A stretch of DNA of 36,765 nt from Sphaerochaeta sp. Phil3 (GCA_001940825.1 MSGT01000008.1:1-36765); one strand, 5' to 3'. Positions 1 through 8,827 are shown, counted from the stretch's first letter. Made by a program: numbers and translations. The notes: a model not told the origin generated them from the sequence alone.

Positions 1-50
1 CGAGGAAAACGTGAAGAACCAAAATAAAGGAACTCCCCTCTCGTTCATAC

Positions 51-80
51 AAAAAAGGCAGGGACACTATGGCCCCTGCC
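51..80 (-). terminator. Rho-independent terminator of the S41 protease gene
   Basis: Read on the minus strand, a 7-bp perfect stem (GGCAGGG / CCCTGCC, plus-strand arms 57-63 and 74-80, 10-nt loop) is followed by six U residues (A-run 51-56). It lies about 60 nt beyond the stop codon of the protease gene. The stem plus U-tract is seen directly; its terminator role is inferred. Confidence 0.8.
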
Positions 81-138
81 AAATCCAAAAAACTAGAAAA
101 CCATGGAACTACAAGAAGTCCAACTACTTCAATTTCTT

Positions 139-1611
139 TCAGTCTTCCAAAAGATACTCGTATGCAGCCTTGCAAGCAGGATCATACTCGATGTCAGCCA
201 AAGGCCTCTCCTCCGTCGTCATCCTAGCGTAGTACTCGTTCCTTGCAAGGACCTGAAGAACCTCGGCTCTGATTCCCGTATAGGAGAACTCATCGACGAA
301 TTTTGAAACGTTCTGTGCAGTGTAGTCAGGATTGGAATCCACGAACTCTTCAATCTTGGTCCCATTCAAAAGCTCCGAATAGGCATCCATTTCATCGTCC
401 TGGACCACAAGGGACTCCACTTCAATGTCTGGAGAGACACCTTCGCCCTGTATCGTATCACCGCTTGGAGGAACGAAGCTTGCAACCGTAATGGAGGTAT
501 AGCCATCACCAAACGATGAAATCTGCTGCATGACACCCTTTCCGTATGTTGTTGCACCAATGAGAACCGCCCTTCCATTGTCACGCATCGTGGAGGAAAG
601 GATCTCAGCAGAACTTGCAGTGCCTTCGTTTATGAGGATTGCAACCTTGACGCTAGGATCCACTATAGTCCCTTCGCTGGATTTATAGACGACATTCCTG
701 GAGGTATCCTTGTACGAAACGGAAAGAAGCTTCTTGCCGCTTATGAACATATCGGCTATTGAAAGCGTAACGTCCACATCTCCGCCAGGATTGTCCCTAA
801 GGTCTATTATGAGGCTCTTCATGCCCTGGGAGTCCAAATCCTCCAAGGCCTCGTTCACGGCAGAGAGGGTGTTCTGGGAGAATTCAAGGATCCTAAGGTA
901 CGCCACGGAACCGTCAACCATCTCGTATTCTACAGTAGGAACGGTTATAACCTCACGAGTGAGGGTAAGTGTGAACGATGACGACTTCCTCTTTATGGTG
1001 ATGTCAACTGTGGTTCCTACCTCACCCTTCATCTTGGCAGCACATTCGTTGGCCGTCATTTCATCGACAGGCTCTCCGTTGATGTGCGTTATCATATCCC
1101 CTGCAATGAAACCAGCCCTGGAGCTTGGCGTATTGGGGAACACCTGTGTTATGTTGCAGTACAGAGTGCTCTCGTCATCGGGGTTCTGGTATTCAAGGTA
1201 TGTCTTGGAGAAGTATATTCCAAGCCCACCGTAGACCCCCGTCAACTGCTCCTCGTAGTCGGAAGAATCGTCCGATGTTATGTAATATGTGTACTTGTCG
1301 TCCAAGGCATCGAAAAGAGCCGTGGCCATTGCATCGTATACGGCGTCGTAGTCGATGTCATAGAGGAAGTTCTTGTTCACATACTGGTACAGCCTCTCCA
1401 GCGAAGCCATGTCCCTTGAAATGATTTCGGCACCCACCGCTGCAGAAGGCTGCTGGGAAACCTTTCCGCTGTTCGAAACGTTCTGAACGCTCTGATACTG
1501 CTGATTTCTCAGAAGGTTCTCGAAGATGGCCTGGTCCTCAGGAGACCCGTTTGCAAAGACAAGTCCTGTAAAGACCGCCGCAATCAAAAACAAAACCAAT
1601 GTTCTCTTCAT
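139..1611 (-). CDS. S41-family C-terminal processing peptidase (CtpA/Tsp-like) with PDZ domain
   Basis: Exported serine protease that would cleave proteins from their C-termini in the periplasm. With the chosen ATG the protein has 490 residues. It opens with a clear signal peptide (MKR, then a hydrophobic run ending in VFA-NGS near residue 20). A PDZ-like domain follows at about 125-210 (GLGIYF, GFIAGDMI). The S41 core contains DLRDNPGG at about 270-277. Ser333 in EGTASSAEI and Lys358 in TYGKG are 25 residues apart, the same spacing as the Ser/Lys dyad of E. coli Tsp. A start 12 codons further upstream is open, but it would place charged residues before the signal peptide. The chosen ATG has no Shine-Dalgarno; a TATATT lies 6 nt upstream. 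The gene is divergent from lgt. The substrate cannot be told. Confidence 0.93.
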   Translation of the reverse strand: MKRTLVLFLIAAVFTGLVFANGSPEDQAIFENLLRNQQYQSVQNVSNSGKVSQQPSAAVGAEIISRDMASLERLYQYVNKNFLYDIDYDAVYDAMATALFDALDDKYTYYITSDDSSDYEEQLTGVYGGLGIYFSKTYLEYQNPDDESTLYCNITQVFPNTPSSRAGFIAGDMITHINGEPVDEMTANECAAKMKGEVGTTVDITIKRKSSSFTLTLTREVITVPTVEYEMVDGSVAYLRILEFSQNTLSAVNEALEDLDSQGMKSLIIDLRDNPGGDVDVTLSIADMFISGKKLLSVSYKDTSRNVVYKSSEGTIVDPSVKVAILINEGTASSAEILSSTMRDNGRAVLIGATTYGKGVMQQISSFGDGYTSITVASFVPPSGDTIQGEGVSPDIEVESLVVQDDEMDAYSELLNGTKIEEFVDSNPDYTAQNVSKFVDEFSYTGIRAEVLQVLARNEYYARMTTEERPLADIEYDPACKAAYEYLLED

Positions 1612-1623
1612 GACTGCAATATA
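1612..1623 (-). promoter_or_regulatory. -10-like TATATT 6 nt before the protease ATG
   Basis: On the minus strand TATATT (plus 1618-1623) is followed by six bases and then the ATG at 1611. The expected -35 position reads TGCCTC, which is poor. No Shine-Dalgarno is present, so transcription may begin at the start codon. The case is weak alone and gains weight only from the recurring pattern in this window. Confidence 0.35.
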
Positions 1624-1769
1624 CAACATTTTCGCCAAATGAGGCACTCAACAACGGCTCAAATGCGGCAAACGTCACAAAAACAACATATTTTCCAAGT
1701 TCAGGGACAACTCCAATTCCAAAGGAACTTCCAACCTCCCGCAAACCCGGTTTTGCAAGCTCCTCTCTA

Positions 1770-1798
1770 TTCACGCTTTCACTGTAATATGGTAGAAT
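1770..1798 (+). promoter_or_regulatory. Promoter of lgt, probably leaderless
   Basis: TTCACG (1770-1775), 17-bp spacer, TAGAAT (1793-1798), then six bases to the ATG at 1805. The -35 matches consensus at 4/6 and the -10 at 5/6. The predicted transcription start coincides with the start codon, and no Shine-Dalgarno precedes it. Confidence 0.5.
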
Positions 1799-1804
1799 CC
1801 AGCC

Positions 1805-2809
1805 ATGTTGATGTATGTGGATTTCCCCAAATGGATTTCGCCGTTTGTGATTCCTTCGCTGCCGGTAAGATGGTACGCAGTCATGTATCTGCTTGCCTTT
1901 GGAACCTGCTACATCCTGTTCAGGCGCCAATGCGACAAGGAAGGCGCGCTGAACCACATGGACTACGACACATCCCTTACACTCTTCTGCTACACCATAG
2001 GATTCCTCCTAATTGGTGCAAGGCTTTTCTCAACCCTGCTCTATGACGGCTCGTGGTACTATTGGACACATCCATGGATGATATTCTGGCCGTTCAGAAA
2101 CGGAAGGTTCATTGGACTTCCAGGCATGAGCTACCATGGAGGTGTGGTGGGCGCAGTCTTTGGAGGATGGCTGTTTGCAAGAAAGTACAAATACAGACTC
2201 CTGAACCTATCGGACACGGTCATAGCGGGAATCCCTCTTGGATATACATTTGGAAGGCTTGGCAACTTCATAAACGGGGAACTGTGGGGGCGTGTAACCG
2301 GCACATCATACGGGATGGTTTTTCCAGAAGCACCATCCTTCTCAACAACGATATCCTGGGTAAGGGACATTGCAGACAAAATAGGCATGCAGTACATAGA
2401 AGGAGACATCGTAAATCTGCCAAGACATCCTTCTCAGCTGTACGAAGCCTTCTTCGAGGGAATCTTCCTGTTCCTAATGCTCTGGTTCATAGTGAAACCT
2501 TTGGCAACCAAGCACAAGGACGAACACGGACCAGGAATGATTACAGGAGCGTACTTCGTAGGCTATGGAGCAATACGCTTCGTACTGGAGTACTTCAGGG
2601 AGCCGGACAGCCAGCTTGGGTTCATAATAAAGCTGGGAAAGGAATGGGAGCCAACGGCGCTGTTCAAATCGGTGCTCAACATATCGCTTGGACAAATCCT
2701 GTGCCTAATAATGGTTCTTGCAGGAATCGCAATCATCGTATATGCAAAGAAATCCGCACCTACGACCTATAAACCAACAAAGAGCAAAAAGGTAAAACGA
2801 GGAAAATAG
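1805..2809 (+). CDS. lgt: Phosphatidylglycerol:prolipoprotein diacylglyceryl transferase
   Basis: Inner-membrane enzyme that moves a diacylglyceryl group from phosphatidylglycerol to the lipobox cysteine of prolipoproteins, the first step of lipoprotein maturation. The 334-residue product shows the family landmarks: YHGGVVGA at about 110-117 and the Lgt signature GRLGNFINGELWGR at 150-163. Several hydrophobic membrane segments are evident (about 22-40, 57-75, 110-125, and two near the C-terminus). It ends in a lysine-rich tail (about 318-334), as many inner-membrane proteins do. A second ATG two codons downstream is possible; the first is chosen because it lies 6 nt after a -10 hexamer. The stop is 1 nt from the aminopeptidase start, so the two genes are co-transcribed. 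Confidence 0.96.
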   Translation: MLMYVDFPKWISPFVIPSLPVRWYAVMYLLAFGTCYILFRRQCDKEGALNHMDYDTSLTLFCYTIGFLLIGARLFSTLLYDGSWYYWTHPWMIFWPFRNGRFIGLPGMSYHGGVVGAVFGGWLFARKYKYRLLNLSDTVIAGIPLGYTFGRLGNFINGELWGRVTGTSYGMVFPEAPSFSTTISWVRDIADKIGMQYIEGDIVNLPRHPSQLYEAFFEGIFLFLMLWFIVKPLATKHKDEHGPGMITGAYFVGYGAIRFVLEYFREPDSQLGFIIKLGKEWEPTALFKSVLNISLGQILCLIMVLAGIAIIVYAKKSAPTTYKPTKSKKVKRGK

Positions 2810-2810
2810 A

Positions 2811-4568
2811 ATGAAAGTCGATGAGAAAGTAAAGCTACTCAGAGATGAGATGAAGAAATCCGGGCTCAGCGCTTGGATAGTAAACGGAACGGATCCGCAT
2901 GAAAGCGAATACGTAAGCGAAAGATGGCAGGCCAGAAAATGGCTAAGCGGCTTCACAGGAAGCGCTGGAACCGTCATAGTGACAAAGGACAAGGCCATGA
3001 TATGGGTCGATTCCCGCTATTTCGTACAGTGCGCAGCGCAGATCAAAGGCACATGCTTTGAAATGAGGAAGCTCAACGGCCCTGAAGCCTCAAGCCCAAT
3101 CGAATTTCTCACAAGCGAATTCAAGGACAACGAAAAGGTTGGAATCTCCGCAGAAACCCTCATGGTGGCAGCAAACGAAAACTACAAGGAGCATGGAATC
3201 AACATAGTCCCAACGGACGACATCCTTGACGCAATATGGAAGGACCGCCCGGCAATGCCTGACTACCCGGTCGAACGCATGCCAGACGATATATGCGGCG
3301 AGACACCGTCCCAGAAAATCGCACGGATCAGGGAAGCCGCCACCAAGAAAGGAGAGGACTACAACCTCATTTCAAGCCTTGACGACATAGCCTGGATACT
3401 CAACCTAAGAGGCAGCGACATAGAGGACACCCCAGTCTTCATGGCCCACCTCCTCATAGGGCCCACCACAGTCAAGCTCTTCACTCCCCCACAGCGCTTC
3501 TCCAAAGTACAGCCCGATGTCTTTGAGCTTTTCGACTACAACGCTATAGTTCCAGAGCTGGAAACCCTTCATGACTGCACTTTGAGAATGAACCCCCACA
3601 GAATCAACATGAAGCTCAAGAACGCGTTGGACAAGGCTTCAAACGTGAAGATATCATGCGGACGCGAGTATTCCACAGACTTCAAAGCCTGTAAGAACGA
3701 AGCGGAGCTCGAAGGAATGAGGACCGCCCATATTCTGGACGGTGTAGCTTTGGTGAACTTCCTTGCCATGGTCAAGCGAAACGAATTCGACTTCACGGAG
3801 CTTTCCATCTCCCAGGCCCTTGAAGACGAAAGAGCCCTGGAGGAGGACTACCTTGGACCGTCGTTCTCAACCATAGCAGGTTTTGGCGACCACGGAGCTG
3901 TTGTGCACTACAGTGCAACCGAGGAGACGGACAAGGCAATAGAGGGCAACGGACTTCTCGTTCTGGATTCCGGTGGACAGTACACATGCGGCACCACGGA
4001 TGTGACAAGGACCTTGCTGTTTGGAGAAGCCACCCAGGAACAGAAGGAAGACTACACATTGGTCCTCAAAGGACACCTTGCACTATGCTCCCAAGTATTC
4101 CCAAAAGGAACCGCAGGCGTGCAGCTTGACATCCTTGCACACCAGTTCCTATGGCAGAGAGGCATGAACTACTTCCACGGTACAGGCCATGGAGTTGGAT
4201 TCAGGCTCAGCGTCCATGAAGGGCCTCAGAGGATATCCGCAGGCTTTGGCTCTGAAAGGCCAGTGTCCCTTGAAAAGGGCATGGTCGTAAGCGATGAACC
4301 GGGCCTCTACAAGGAAGGCAAGCACGGCATAAGGATAGAGAACCTCATAGCAGTCGTACCTGCAATGACGACGGAGTTTGGAGAGTTCTACACATTCGAG
4401 GTCCTCACCGCCTGCCCTTACGAAAGGGACCTTATATGCAAGGACATGCTTACGGAAAACGAAATATCTATGATAGACGAGTACCACAAGTGGGTCTACG
4501 AAGTCCTGAAGGACCTTGTTGACGAAAGCTCCCTTGACTACCTCAAGGAAGCGACCAAACCACTATGA
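2811..4568 (+). CDS. Xaa-Pro aminopeptidase, M24B family, long three-domain type
   Basis: Cytoplasmic metalloaminopeptidase that removes an N-terminal residue before proline. At 585 residues it is far longer than E. coli PepP (about 440) and resembles the three-domain animal XPNPEP1 type: two creatinase-like N-terminal domains (about 5-145 and 160-285) and a pita-bread catalytic domain (about 295-555). The metal ligands are visible as Asp386 and Asp397 (LDSGGQYTCGTTDVT), His460 (GTGHGVG), Glu496 (SDEPGLY) and Glu510 (GIRIENL). Asp-Asp spacing matches the family. GAGGAAA (2799-2805) within the end of lgt is a good ribosome site for the ATG. It sits in an operon after lgt; a functional link to lipoprotein processing is not evident. 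Confidence 0.93.
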   Translation: MKVDEKVKLLRDEMKKSGLSAWIVNGTDPHESEYVSERWQARKWLSGFTGSAGTVIVTKDKAMIWVDSRYFVQCAAQIKGTCFEMRKLNGPEASSPIEFLTSEFKDNEKVGISAETLMVAANENYKEHGINIVPTDDILDAIWKDRPAMPDYPVERMPDDICGETPSQKIARIREAATKKGEDYNLISSLDDIAWILNLRGSDIEDTPVFMAHLLIGPTTVKLFTPPQRFSKVQPDVFELFDYNAIVPELETLHDCTLRMNPHRINMKLKNALDKASNVKISCGREYSTDFKACKNEAELEGMRTAHILDGVALVNFLAMVKRNEFDFTELSISQALEDERALEEDYLGPSFSTIAGFGDHGAVVHYSATEETDKAIEGNGLLVLDSGGQYTCGTTDVTRTLLFGEATQEQKEDYTLVLKGHLALCSQVFPKGTAGVQLDILAHQFLWQRGMNYFHGTGHGVGFRLSVHEGPQRISAGFGSERPVSLEKGMVVSDEPGLYKEGKHGIRIENLIAVVPAMTTEFGEFYTFEVLTACPYERDLICKDMLTENEISMIDEYHKWVYEVLKDLVDESSLDYLKEATKPL

Positions 4569-4572
4569 AGCT

Positions 4573-4601
4573 TTGCCGTTGGCAATAGCTGACATTATAT
4601 T
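4573..4601 (+). promoter_or_regulatory. Sigma-70-type promoter of gpmI
   Basis: TTGCCG (4573-4578), exactly 17 bp, TATATT (4596-4601). Predicted start is near 4608, giving a leader of about 47 nt that contains AAGAGGAAA before the ATG. Unlike its neighbours this promoter makes a conventional leader. Confidence 0.45.
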
Positions 4602-4654
4602 CGAGATGTCAGGTTCGATTGGACGAGACACAATAATATTAAGAGGAAACTGAA

Positions 4655-6301
4655 ATGGTTGAAAAACTTGCAAAGACTGGAAAGATAGAGAGAAAAGGAC
4701 CTGTCGTCCTTCTCATCATGGATGGAGTTGGTTTTGGCAAATATGCAGACGGCGATGCCGTGAAGCAGGCCATGACGAAGAACCTTGACCACCTTATGGA
4801 GACATGCCCATGGACGAAGCTCAAGGCTCATGGAACAGCTGTTGGACTTCCATCAGATGCAGACATGGGAAACTCAGAGGTAGGTCACAACGCAATGGGC
4901 TGCGGAAGGGTTTTCTCCCAAGGTGCAAAGCTTGTGGCATCATCCATTGAGAGCGGCTTGATGTTCAAAGGCGACACATGGAAGAAACTTGTGGCCAACG
5001 TCAAGGACAACGATTCCACAATGCACTTCATTGGCCTTTTGAGCGATGGCAACGTCCATAGCCACATAAAGAACCTCATGGACATGATAGTCGAGGCAAA
5101 GAAGGAAGGAGTCAAGAAGGTCCGTGTACATGCCCTTTTGGACGGAAGAGACGTAGGAGAGACGTCAGCCCTTGACTATTTCGACCCGTTCGACAAGTTC
5201 CTCAAGGACCTTTCGACAGACGGCTTCGATGCCAGAATAGCATCCGGTGGTGGTAGAATGGTCATAACAATGGACCGTTACAACGCAAACTGGGACATGG
5301 TCAGGAAAGGATGGGAGACCCACGTCCTTGGAGAAGGCCGCTACTTCGACAACGCACATGACGCCATCACAACCCTTAGACAGGAAACCGGTGCAATAGA
5401 CCAGGACCTCCCTCCATTCGTGATTGCAAAGGATGGAAAGCCTGTTGGAACCATAGAGGACCACGACAGCGTGATACTGTTCAACTTCAGAGGCGACAGA
5501 GCACTTGAAATCACAAAGGCGTTCGAAGCCAAGGACCTCAAGGAGTTCGACAGAAAGCGCGTACCAAATGTGGAGTATGCAGGAATGATGGAGTACGATG
5601 GAGACCTCCATGTACCTCACCAGTACCTTGTGAACCCACCTTCGATAGATAGGACAATGGCTGAATACCTCTGCGCATGCGGCGTAAAGCAGTTCTCCAT
5701 CTCAGAGACCCAGAAGTTCGGACACATCACCTACTTCTTCAACGGAAACAAGAGCGGCAAGTTCGACGAGAAGCTTGAAGAGTACGTCGAGATTCCATCA
5801 GACATCGTACCTTTCGAGCAAAGACCTTGGATGAAGTGCGCAGAGATCGCTGACCGCGTAATCGAGGAAGTCGAAAGTGGAAAATGGCAGTTCATAAAGA
5901 TGAACTTCCCAAACGGCGACATGGTTGGACATACAGGAGTGTTCGAAGCAGTGGTATGCTCAATGGAAGCCCTTGACCTCCAGATTGGAAGGATTGAGGA
6001 AGCCGTCCGCAAGGCAGGTGGAATCCTCGTAATCACTGCTGACCACGGCAACGCAGACGACATGATAGAGCACAACAAGAAAGGAGAGGCATCCCTCAAG
6101 GCCAATGGAGAACCAAAGGCCAAGACAAGCCACAGCCTCAACCCAGTGCCATGCATCATCTACGACCCATGCTACAACGGCGAGTACTCGAAGGAGCTTG
6201 CACAGGGGCTTGGAATCAGCAGCATAGCAACGACATGCATAGAGCTTCTTGGCTATGAAAAGCCAGAAGGCTACGATCCATGCATCGTGAACTTCAACTG
6301 A
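4655..6301 (+). CDS. gpmI: Cofactor-independent phosphoglycerate mutase
   Basis: Glycolytic enzyme that interconverts 3- and 2-phosphoglycerate without 2,3-bisphosphoglycerate, using two metal ions and a phosphoserine intermediate. The 548-residue product carries IMDGVGFG (metal-binding Asp23) and GNSEVGHNA with catalytic Ser74. It also has HVHALLDGRDV-like and VHSHIKNL segments of the phosphotransferase domain, and C-terminal ITADHGNADDM and the later His in KTSHSLNPVP completing the alkaline-phosphatase-like metal site. It is somewhat longer than the usual 510 residues, mainly through short insertions. The start has AAGAGGAAA (4641-4649) at good spacing. It is probably transcribed from its own promoter at 4573-4601. 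Codon use matches the surrounding core genes. Confidence 0.95.
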   Translation: MVEKLAKTGKIERKGPVVLLIMDGVGFGKYADGDAVKQAMTKNLDHLMETCPWTKLKAHGTAVGLPSDADMGNSEVGHNAMGCGRVFSQGAKLVASSIESGLMFKGDTWKKLVANVKDNDSTMHFIGLLSDGNVHSHIKNLMDMIVEAKKEGVKKVRVHALLDGRDVGETSALDYFDPFDKFLKDLSTDGFDARIASGGGRMVITMDRYNANWDMVRKGWETHVLGEGRYFDNAHDAITTLRQETGAIDQDLPPFVIAKDGKPVGTIEDHDSVILFNFRGDRALEITKAFEAKDLKEFDRKRVPNVEYAGMMEYDGDLHVPHQYLVNPPSIDRTMAEYLCACGVKQFSISETQKFGHITYFFNGNKSGKFDEKLEEYVEIPSDIVPFEQRPWMKCAEIADRVIEEVESGKWQFIKMNFPNGDMVGHTGVFEAVVCSMEALDLQIGRIEEAVRKAGGILVITADHGNADDMIEHNKKGEASLKANGEPKAKTSHSLNPVPCIIYDPCYNGEYSKELAQGLGISSIATTCIELLGYEKPEGYDPCIVNFN

Positions 6302-6307
6302 TTTCAA

Positions 6308-6336
6308 TTGAAAATAGACAGCCAAAGGTTTAAACT
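6308..6336 (+). promoter_or_regulatory. Promoter of the PfkB kinase gene, probably leaderless
   Basis: TTGAAA (6308-6313, 5/6 to consensus), 17 bp, TAAACT (6331-6336), then six bases to the ATG at 6343. No Shine-Dalgarno at correct spacing is seen. The -10 is the same TAAACT as in the next promoter. Confidence 0.55.
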
Positions 6337-6342
6337 ACCCCC

Positions 6343-7353
6343 ATGGCATCCAAGACAGGCAAGGTTTACGGAATTGGAAATCCCCTCATCGATGTGATTG
6401 TAAACGTCGATGACGAGGATCTTGAAAAACTGGGACTCTACAAGGGAACCATGAACCTCATATCACTTGAGAAAAGGCTCGAGCTCACGAACTTCATAAA
6501 GACCAAGAAGGAGCCAAAGTTCTCCTGTGGTGGTTCGTGTCCAAACACCGTCATAACCCTTGCCTCGCTTGGAATAGAAACCACCCTTGGCGGCAAAGTT
6601 GGCTCCGACGAATACGGAGACATCTACAAGGAAAGGCTCGCATCGCTTGGAGTCAAGGACAACCTTGAAAGGTCATCCAATGTGACAGGCTCTTCCATTA
6701 TCCTCATCACACCAGACTCAGAACGCACGATGAACACCTACTTGGGAGCCAACAGGGACTATAATCCCGATGATGTCGTAGAGGACGAAGTCCGCAAGGC
6801 CGATTTCTTCCATTTCACAGGGTATATGTGGGACACCCCAAACCAGAAGGAAGCTGTGCGAAAGGCAATGAAGGTTGCAAAGGCCAACGGCGTGCGCATT
6901 TCATTCGACATAGCTGACCAGTTCGCCGTAGGCCGCTACCGCGATTCCTTCCTTGAACTTGTGAAGGACAGCTGCGACATAGTGTTCGCCAACAAGGAAG
7001 AAGCCCGTGTGATGTTCGACAACTACGACCCATACGAATGCTGCAAGAGCATGGGTAAGCTGTGCGAAACCGCCATAGTCAAGAACGGCAAGAAAGGCTC
7101 CTTCATAAGCTACAAACGTGAAATCCACGAAATCCCCGTCATGGGGCCAGAGACCCCAGTGGACACGACAGGGGCGGGCGACACATACGCCGCAGGCTTC
7201 CTCTATGGTCTTTGCAAAGGCATGGACATAGTGGAGAGCGGCCTTGTAGCCTCCACCCTAGCTGGCCAAATCATCAAGCAGACAGGAGCCCAGTTCTCCC
7301 CTGAAAAGTCCGCACAGCTCAAAGCCTACCTTGAGAAGGACCCATGGAAATAA
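6343..7353 (+). CDS. PfkB-family carbohydrate or nucleoside kinase
   Basis: Cytoplasmic kinase of the ribokinase/PfkB fold, 336 residues, typical length. An N-terminal substrate lid and glycine-rich segment (GNPLIDV at 12-18; SCGGSCPNTV at 61-70) precede the ATP half. The PfkB signature DTTGAGDTYAAGF (274-286) supplies the anion hole and the catalytic base Asp280. The substrate cannot be fixed from sequence: the overall layout fits the adenosine kinase/ribokinase branch more than phosphofructokinase, and sugar, nucleoside or fructose kinase are all possible. The start is set by a promoter whose -10 ends 6 nt upstream. It follows gpmI by 41 nt with its own promoter. Confidence 0.88.
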   Translation: MASKTGKVYGIGNPLIDVIVNVDDEDLEKLGLYKGTMNLISLEKRLELTNFIKTKKEPKFSCGGSCPNTVITLASLGIETTLGGKVGSDEYGDIYKERLASLGVKDNLERSSNVTGSSIILITPDSERTMNTYLGANRDYNPDDVVEDEVRKADFFHFTGYMWDTPNQKEAVRKAMKVAKANGVRISFDIADQFAVGRYRDSFLELVKDSCDIVFANKEEARVMFDNYDPYECCKSMGKLCETAIVKNGKKGSFISYKREIHEIPVMGPETPVDTTGAGDTYAAGFLYGLCKGMDIVESGLVASTLAGQIIKQTGAQFSPEKSAQLKAYLEKDPWK

Positions 7354-7358
7354 CCAAA

Positions 7359-7433
7359 ATGTCGGTTTAATGTCGGTTTAATGTCGGTTTAATGTCGGTT
7401 TAATGTCGGTTTAATTGACATTTTGTCGGTTTA
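7359..7433 (+). repeat. Tandem array of an 11-bp unit (ATGTCGGTTTA), five perfect copies plus one imperfect
   Basis: Perfect head-to-tail copies occupy 7359-7369, 7370-7380, 7381-7391, 7392-7402 and 7403-7413. After a 9-bp break a sixth copy with one mismatch (TTGTCGGTTTA) lies at 7423-7433, between the -35 and -10 of the next gene. The 11-bp period is close to one helical turn, so bound protein would lie on one DNA face. This looks like a regulator-binding array, most simply for the product of the downstream gene; that is inference. It is not a CRISPR array because there are no spacers. Confidence 0.9.
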
Positions 7434-7442
7434 TGGTAAACT
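7415..7442 (+). promoter_or_regulatory. Promoter of the AlbA_2 regulator gene, embedded in the repeat array
   Basis: TTGACA (7415-7420, perfect -35), 16 bp, TAAACT (7437-7442), then six bases to the ATG at 7449. The spacer contains the sixth repeat copy, so a protein bound there would block RNA polymerase. The predicted transcript starts at the ATG. Confidence 0.55.
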
Positions 7443-7448
7443 TCCATC

Positions 7449-8795
7449 ATGGAAACACCAATGAAACATGAATTCGTAGAATCAGAGAAAGTAGAACTCA
7501 AGTCGAAGTATACAGATGCCATAGCAAGAAGCGTGGTAGCATTCCTCAACACAGAAGGCGGACAGGTTTTCATTGGCGTGGACGACAACGGCAATGTCGT
7601 TGGAATACCAAACGTTGATGACACGCTTAAGAAACTGTCTGATCTCATAACCGTTCAGATAGAGCCTTCACCGCAGGATATCATAGACATAAACCTCAAG
7701 CTCATAGAAGGAAAGTATGTGATAGCCCTCAATGTCACAAAAGGTCCTTCTGGAATCTATTGCATCAAGAAATACGGATACTCCACGACAGGATGCCTTA
7801 TGAGGATTGGGTCAACCAACAGGGAAATGACAACCACCCAAATAAGGGTAAGGTATGAAAAGACCTTTGCAGACAACGAAAAGATGCTGATAGTTCCTTC
7901 AAAATATGGGGACATATCCTTCAGAACTCTCAAGGTCTACTACTCTGAAAAAGGCTTACACCTTGATGACAGCTCATTCGAAGTGAACATGAACCTAAGA
8001 ACAGACTCAGGACGATACAACCTTCTTGCAGAACTCCTTTCCGATAGGAACGATATACCTCTTATCTTCGTCAAGTTCAGAGGGTTGGACAAATCGTCCA
8101 TATCTGAAAGGAACGACTACGGCCACACCTGTATACTATTGGCGTATGAAAAGATAAAGAACAGGCTCATATCAGAGAACATATGTACGACAGACACCAC
8201 TGTAAGACCTAGAAAGGACACATATCTGTACGATATGGACTGTGTAGACGAAGCAGTGATAAACGCCATAGTACACAACGATTGGACGCAGACGGAACCT
8301 CTCTTTTCCATGTTCGAAGACAGAATCGAGATATTCTCGCATGGAGGACTTCCAAACGGTCTTACAAAGGAGCTCTTCTTCGAAGGAGTCAGCAAACCAA
8401 GAAACACTACGCTCATGAGGATATTCATGAACATGGAGGTAACCGAGCATACCGGCCACGGAATCCCAACGATAATCAAGAAGTATGGAAAGGAAGTCTT
8501 CGATATAGGGGATGACTACATAAAATGCACCATTCCATTCAATAGTGAAGTAATGGACAATAAACCACAAACTCAAACCACAGTTGCCTCGAACAACGTT
8601 GAAGACATCTCAAAGACTGAAAAAGGAATTCTTGGACTGCTTGTTTCAAACAACGTAGAGACAGCCGACTCAATGGCTGAACATCTATCCGTCACTAAGC
8701 GAACCATAGAAAGGGCTCTGAAATCACTTCAGGACAAAGGCTACATAAGAAGAGTTGGGTCAAAGCGTGCCGGCTCTTGGCTTGTAATAAAGTAA
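7449..8795 (+). CDS. AlbA_2 (Schlafen-like) / HATPase_c_4 putative transcriptional regulator
   Basis: Putative ATP-dependent DNA-binding regulator of the COG2865-like group, 448 residues. Residues about 8-125 form an AlbA_2 domain (VELKSKYTDAI, FLNTEGGQVFIGVDDNG). A GHKL-type HATPase_c_4 segment lies at about 260-360 (EAVINAIVHNDW with the N-box Asn; TGHGIPTI near 335). The C-terminus (about 393-448) is a winged helix-turn-helix (MAEHLSVTKRTIERALKSL). Biological targets of this family are poorly known; antiviral roles have been proposed for some AlbA_2 proteins. The gene follows an 11-bp repeat array that overlaps its promoter, which suggests autoregulation. There is no Shine-Dalgarno; the ATG at 7449 lies 6 nt after the -10. 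An alternative ATG four codons in is possible. A broken relative sits at 28815-30327. Confidence 0.85.
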   Translation: METPMKHEFVESEKVELKSKYTDAIARSVVAFLNTEGGQVFIGVDDNGNVVGIPNVDDTLKKLSDLITVQIEPSPQDIIDINLKLIEGKYVIALNVTKGPSGIYCIKKYGYSTTGCLMRIGSTNREMTTTQIRVRYEKTFADNEKMLIVPSKYGDISFRTLKVYYSEKGLHLDDSSFEVNMNLRTDSGRYNLLAELLSDRNDIPLIFVKFRGLDKSSISERNDYGHTCILLAYEKIKNRLISENICTTDTTVRPRKDTYLYDMDCVDEAVINAIVHNDWTQTEPLFSMFEDRIEIFSHGGLPNGLTKELFFEGVSKPRNTTLMRIFMNMEVTEHTGHGIPTIIKKYGKEVFDIGDDYIKCTIPFNSEVMDNKPQTQTTVASNNVEDISKTEKGILGLLVSNNVETADSMAEHLSVTKRTIERALKSLQDKGYIRRVGSKRAGSWLVIK

Positions 8796-8827
8796 AAGGG
8801 ACCATTGCGCTTCGCAACGATCCCTTT
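8795..8827. terminator. Convergent terminator hairpin between the AlbA_2 gene and jag
   Basis: AAAGGGA (8795-8801) pairs with TCCCTTT (8821-8827), and an inner TTGCG/CGCAA stem (8805-8809 / 8813-8817) closes a 3-nt loop. Both transcripts end here. U-rich tails are short and interrupted on both sides, so strength is uncertain. Confidence 0.7.

Noticed and set aside
710-1234. 174-codon open frame on the plus strand
   Set aside because: It lies wholly opposite the S41 protease, has no recognisable domain or ribosome site, and its composition is explained as antisense of real coding.
5165-5620. 151-codon minus-strand open frame within gpmI
   Set aside because: Fully antisense to gpmI, with no family motif; a shadow frame.
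7359-7433. CRISPR array or plasmid iterons
   Set aside because: The unit is only 11 bp, copies are directly adjacent without spacers, and there is no cas or rep gene. A regulator-binding array fits better.
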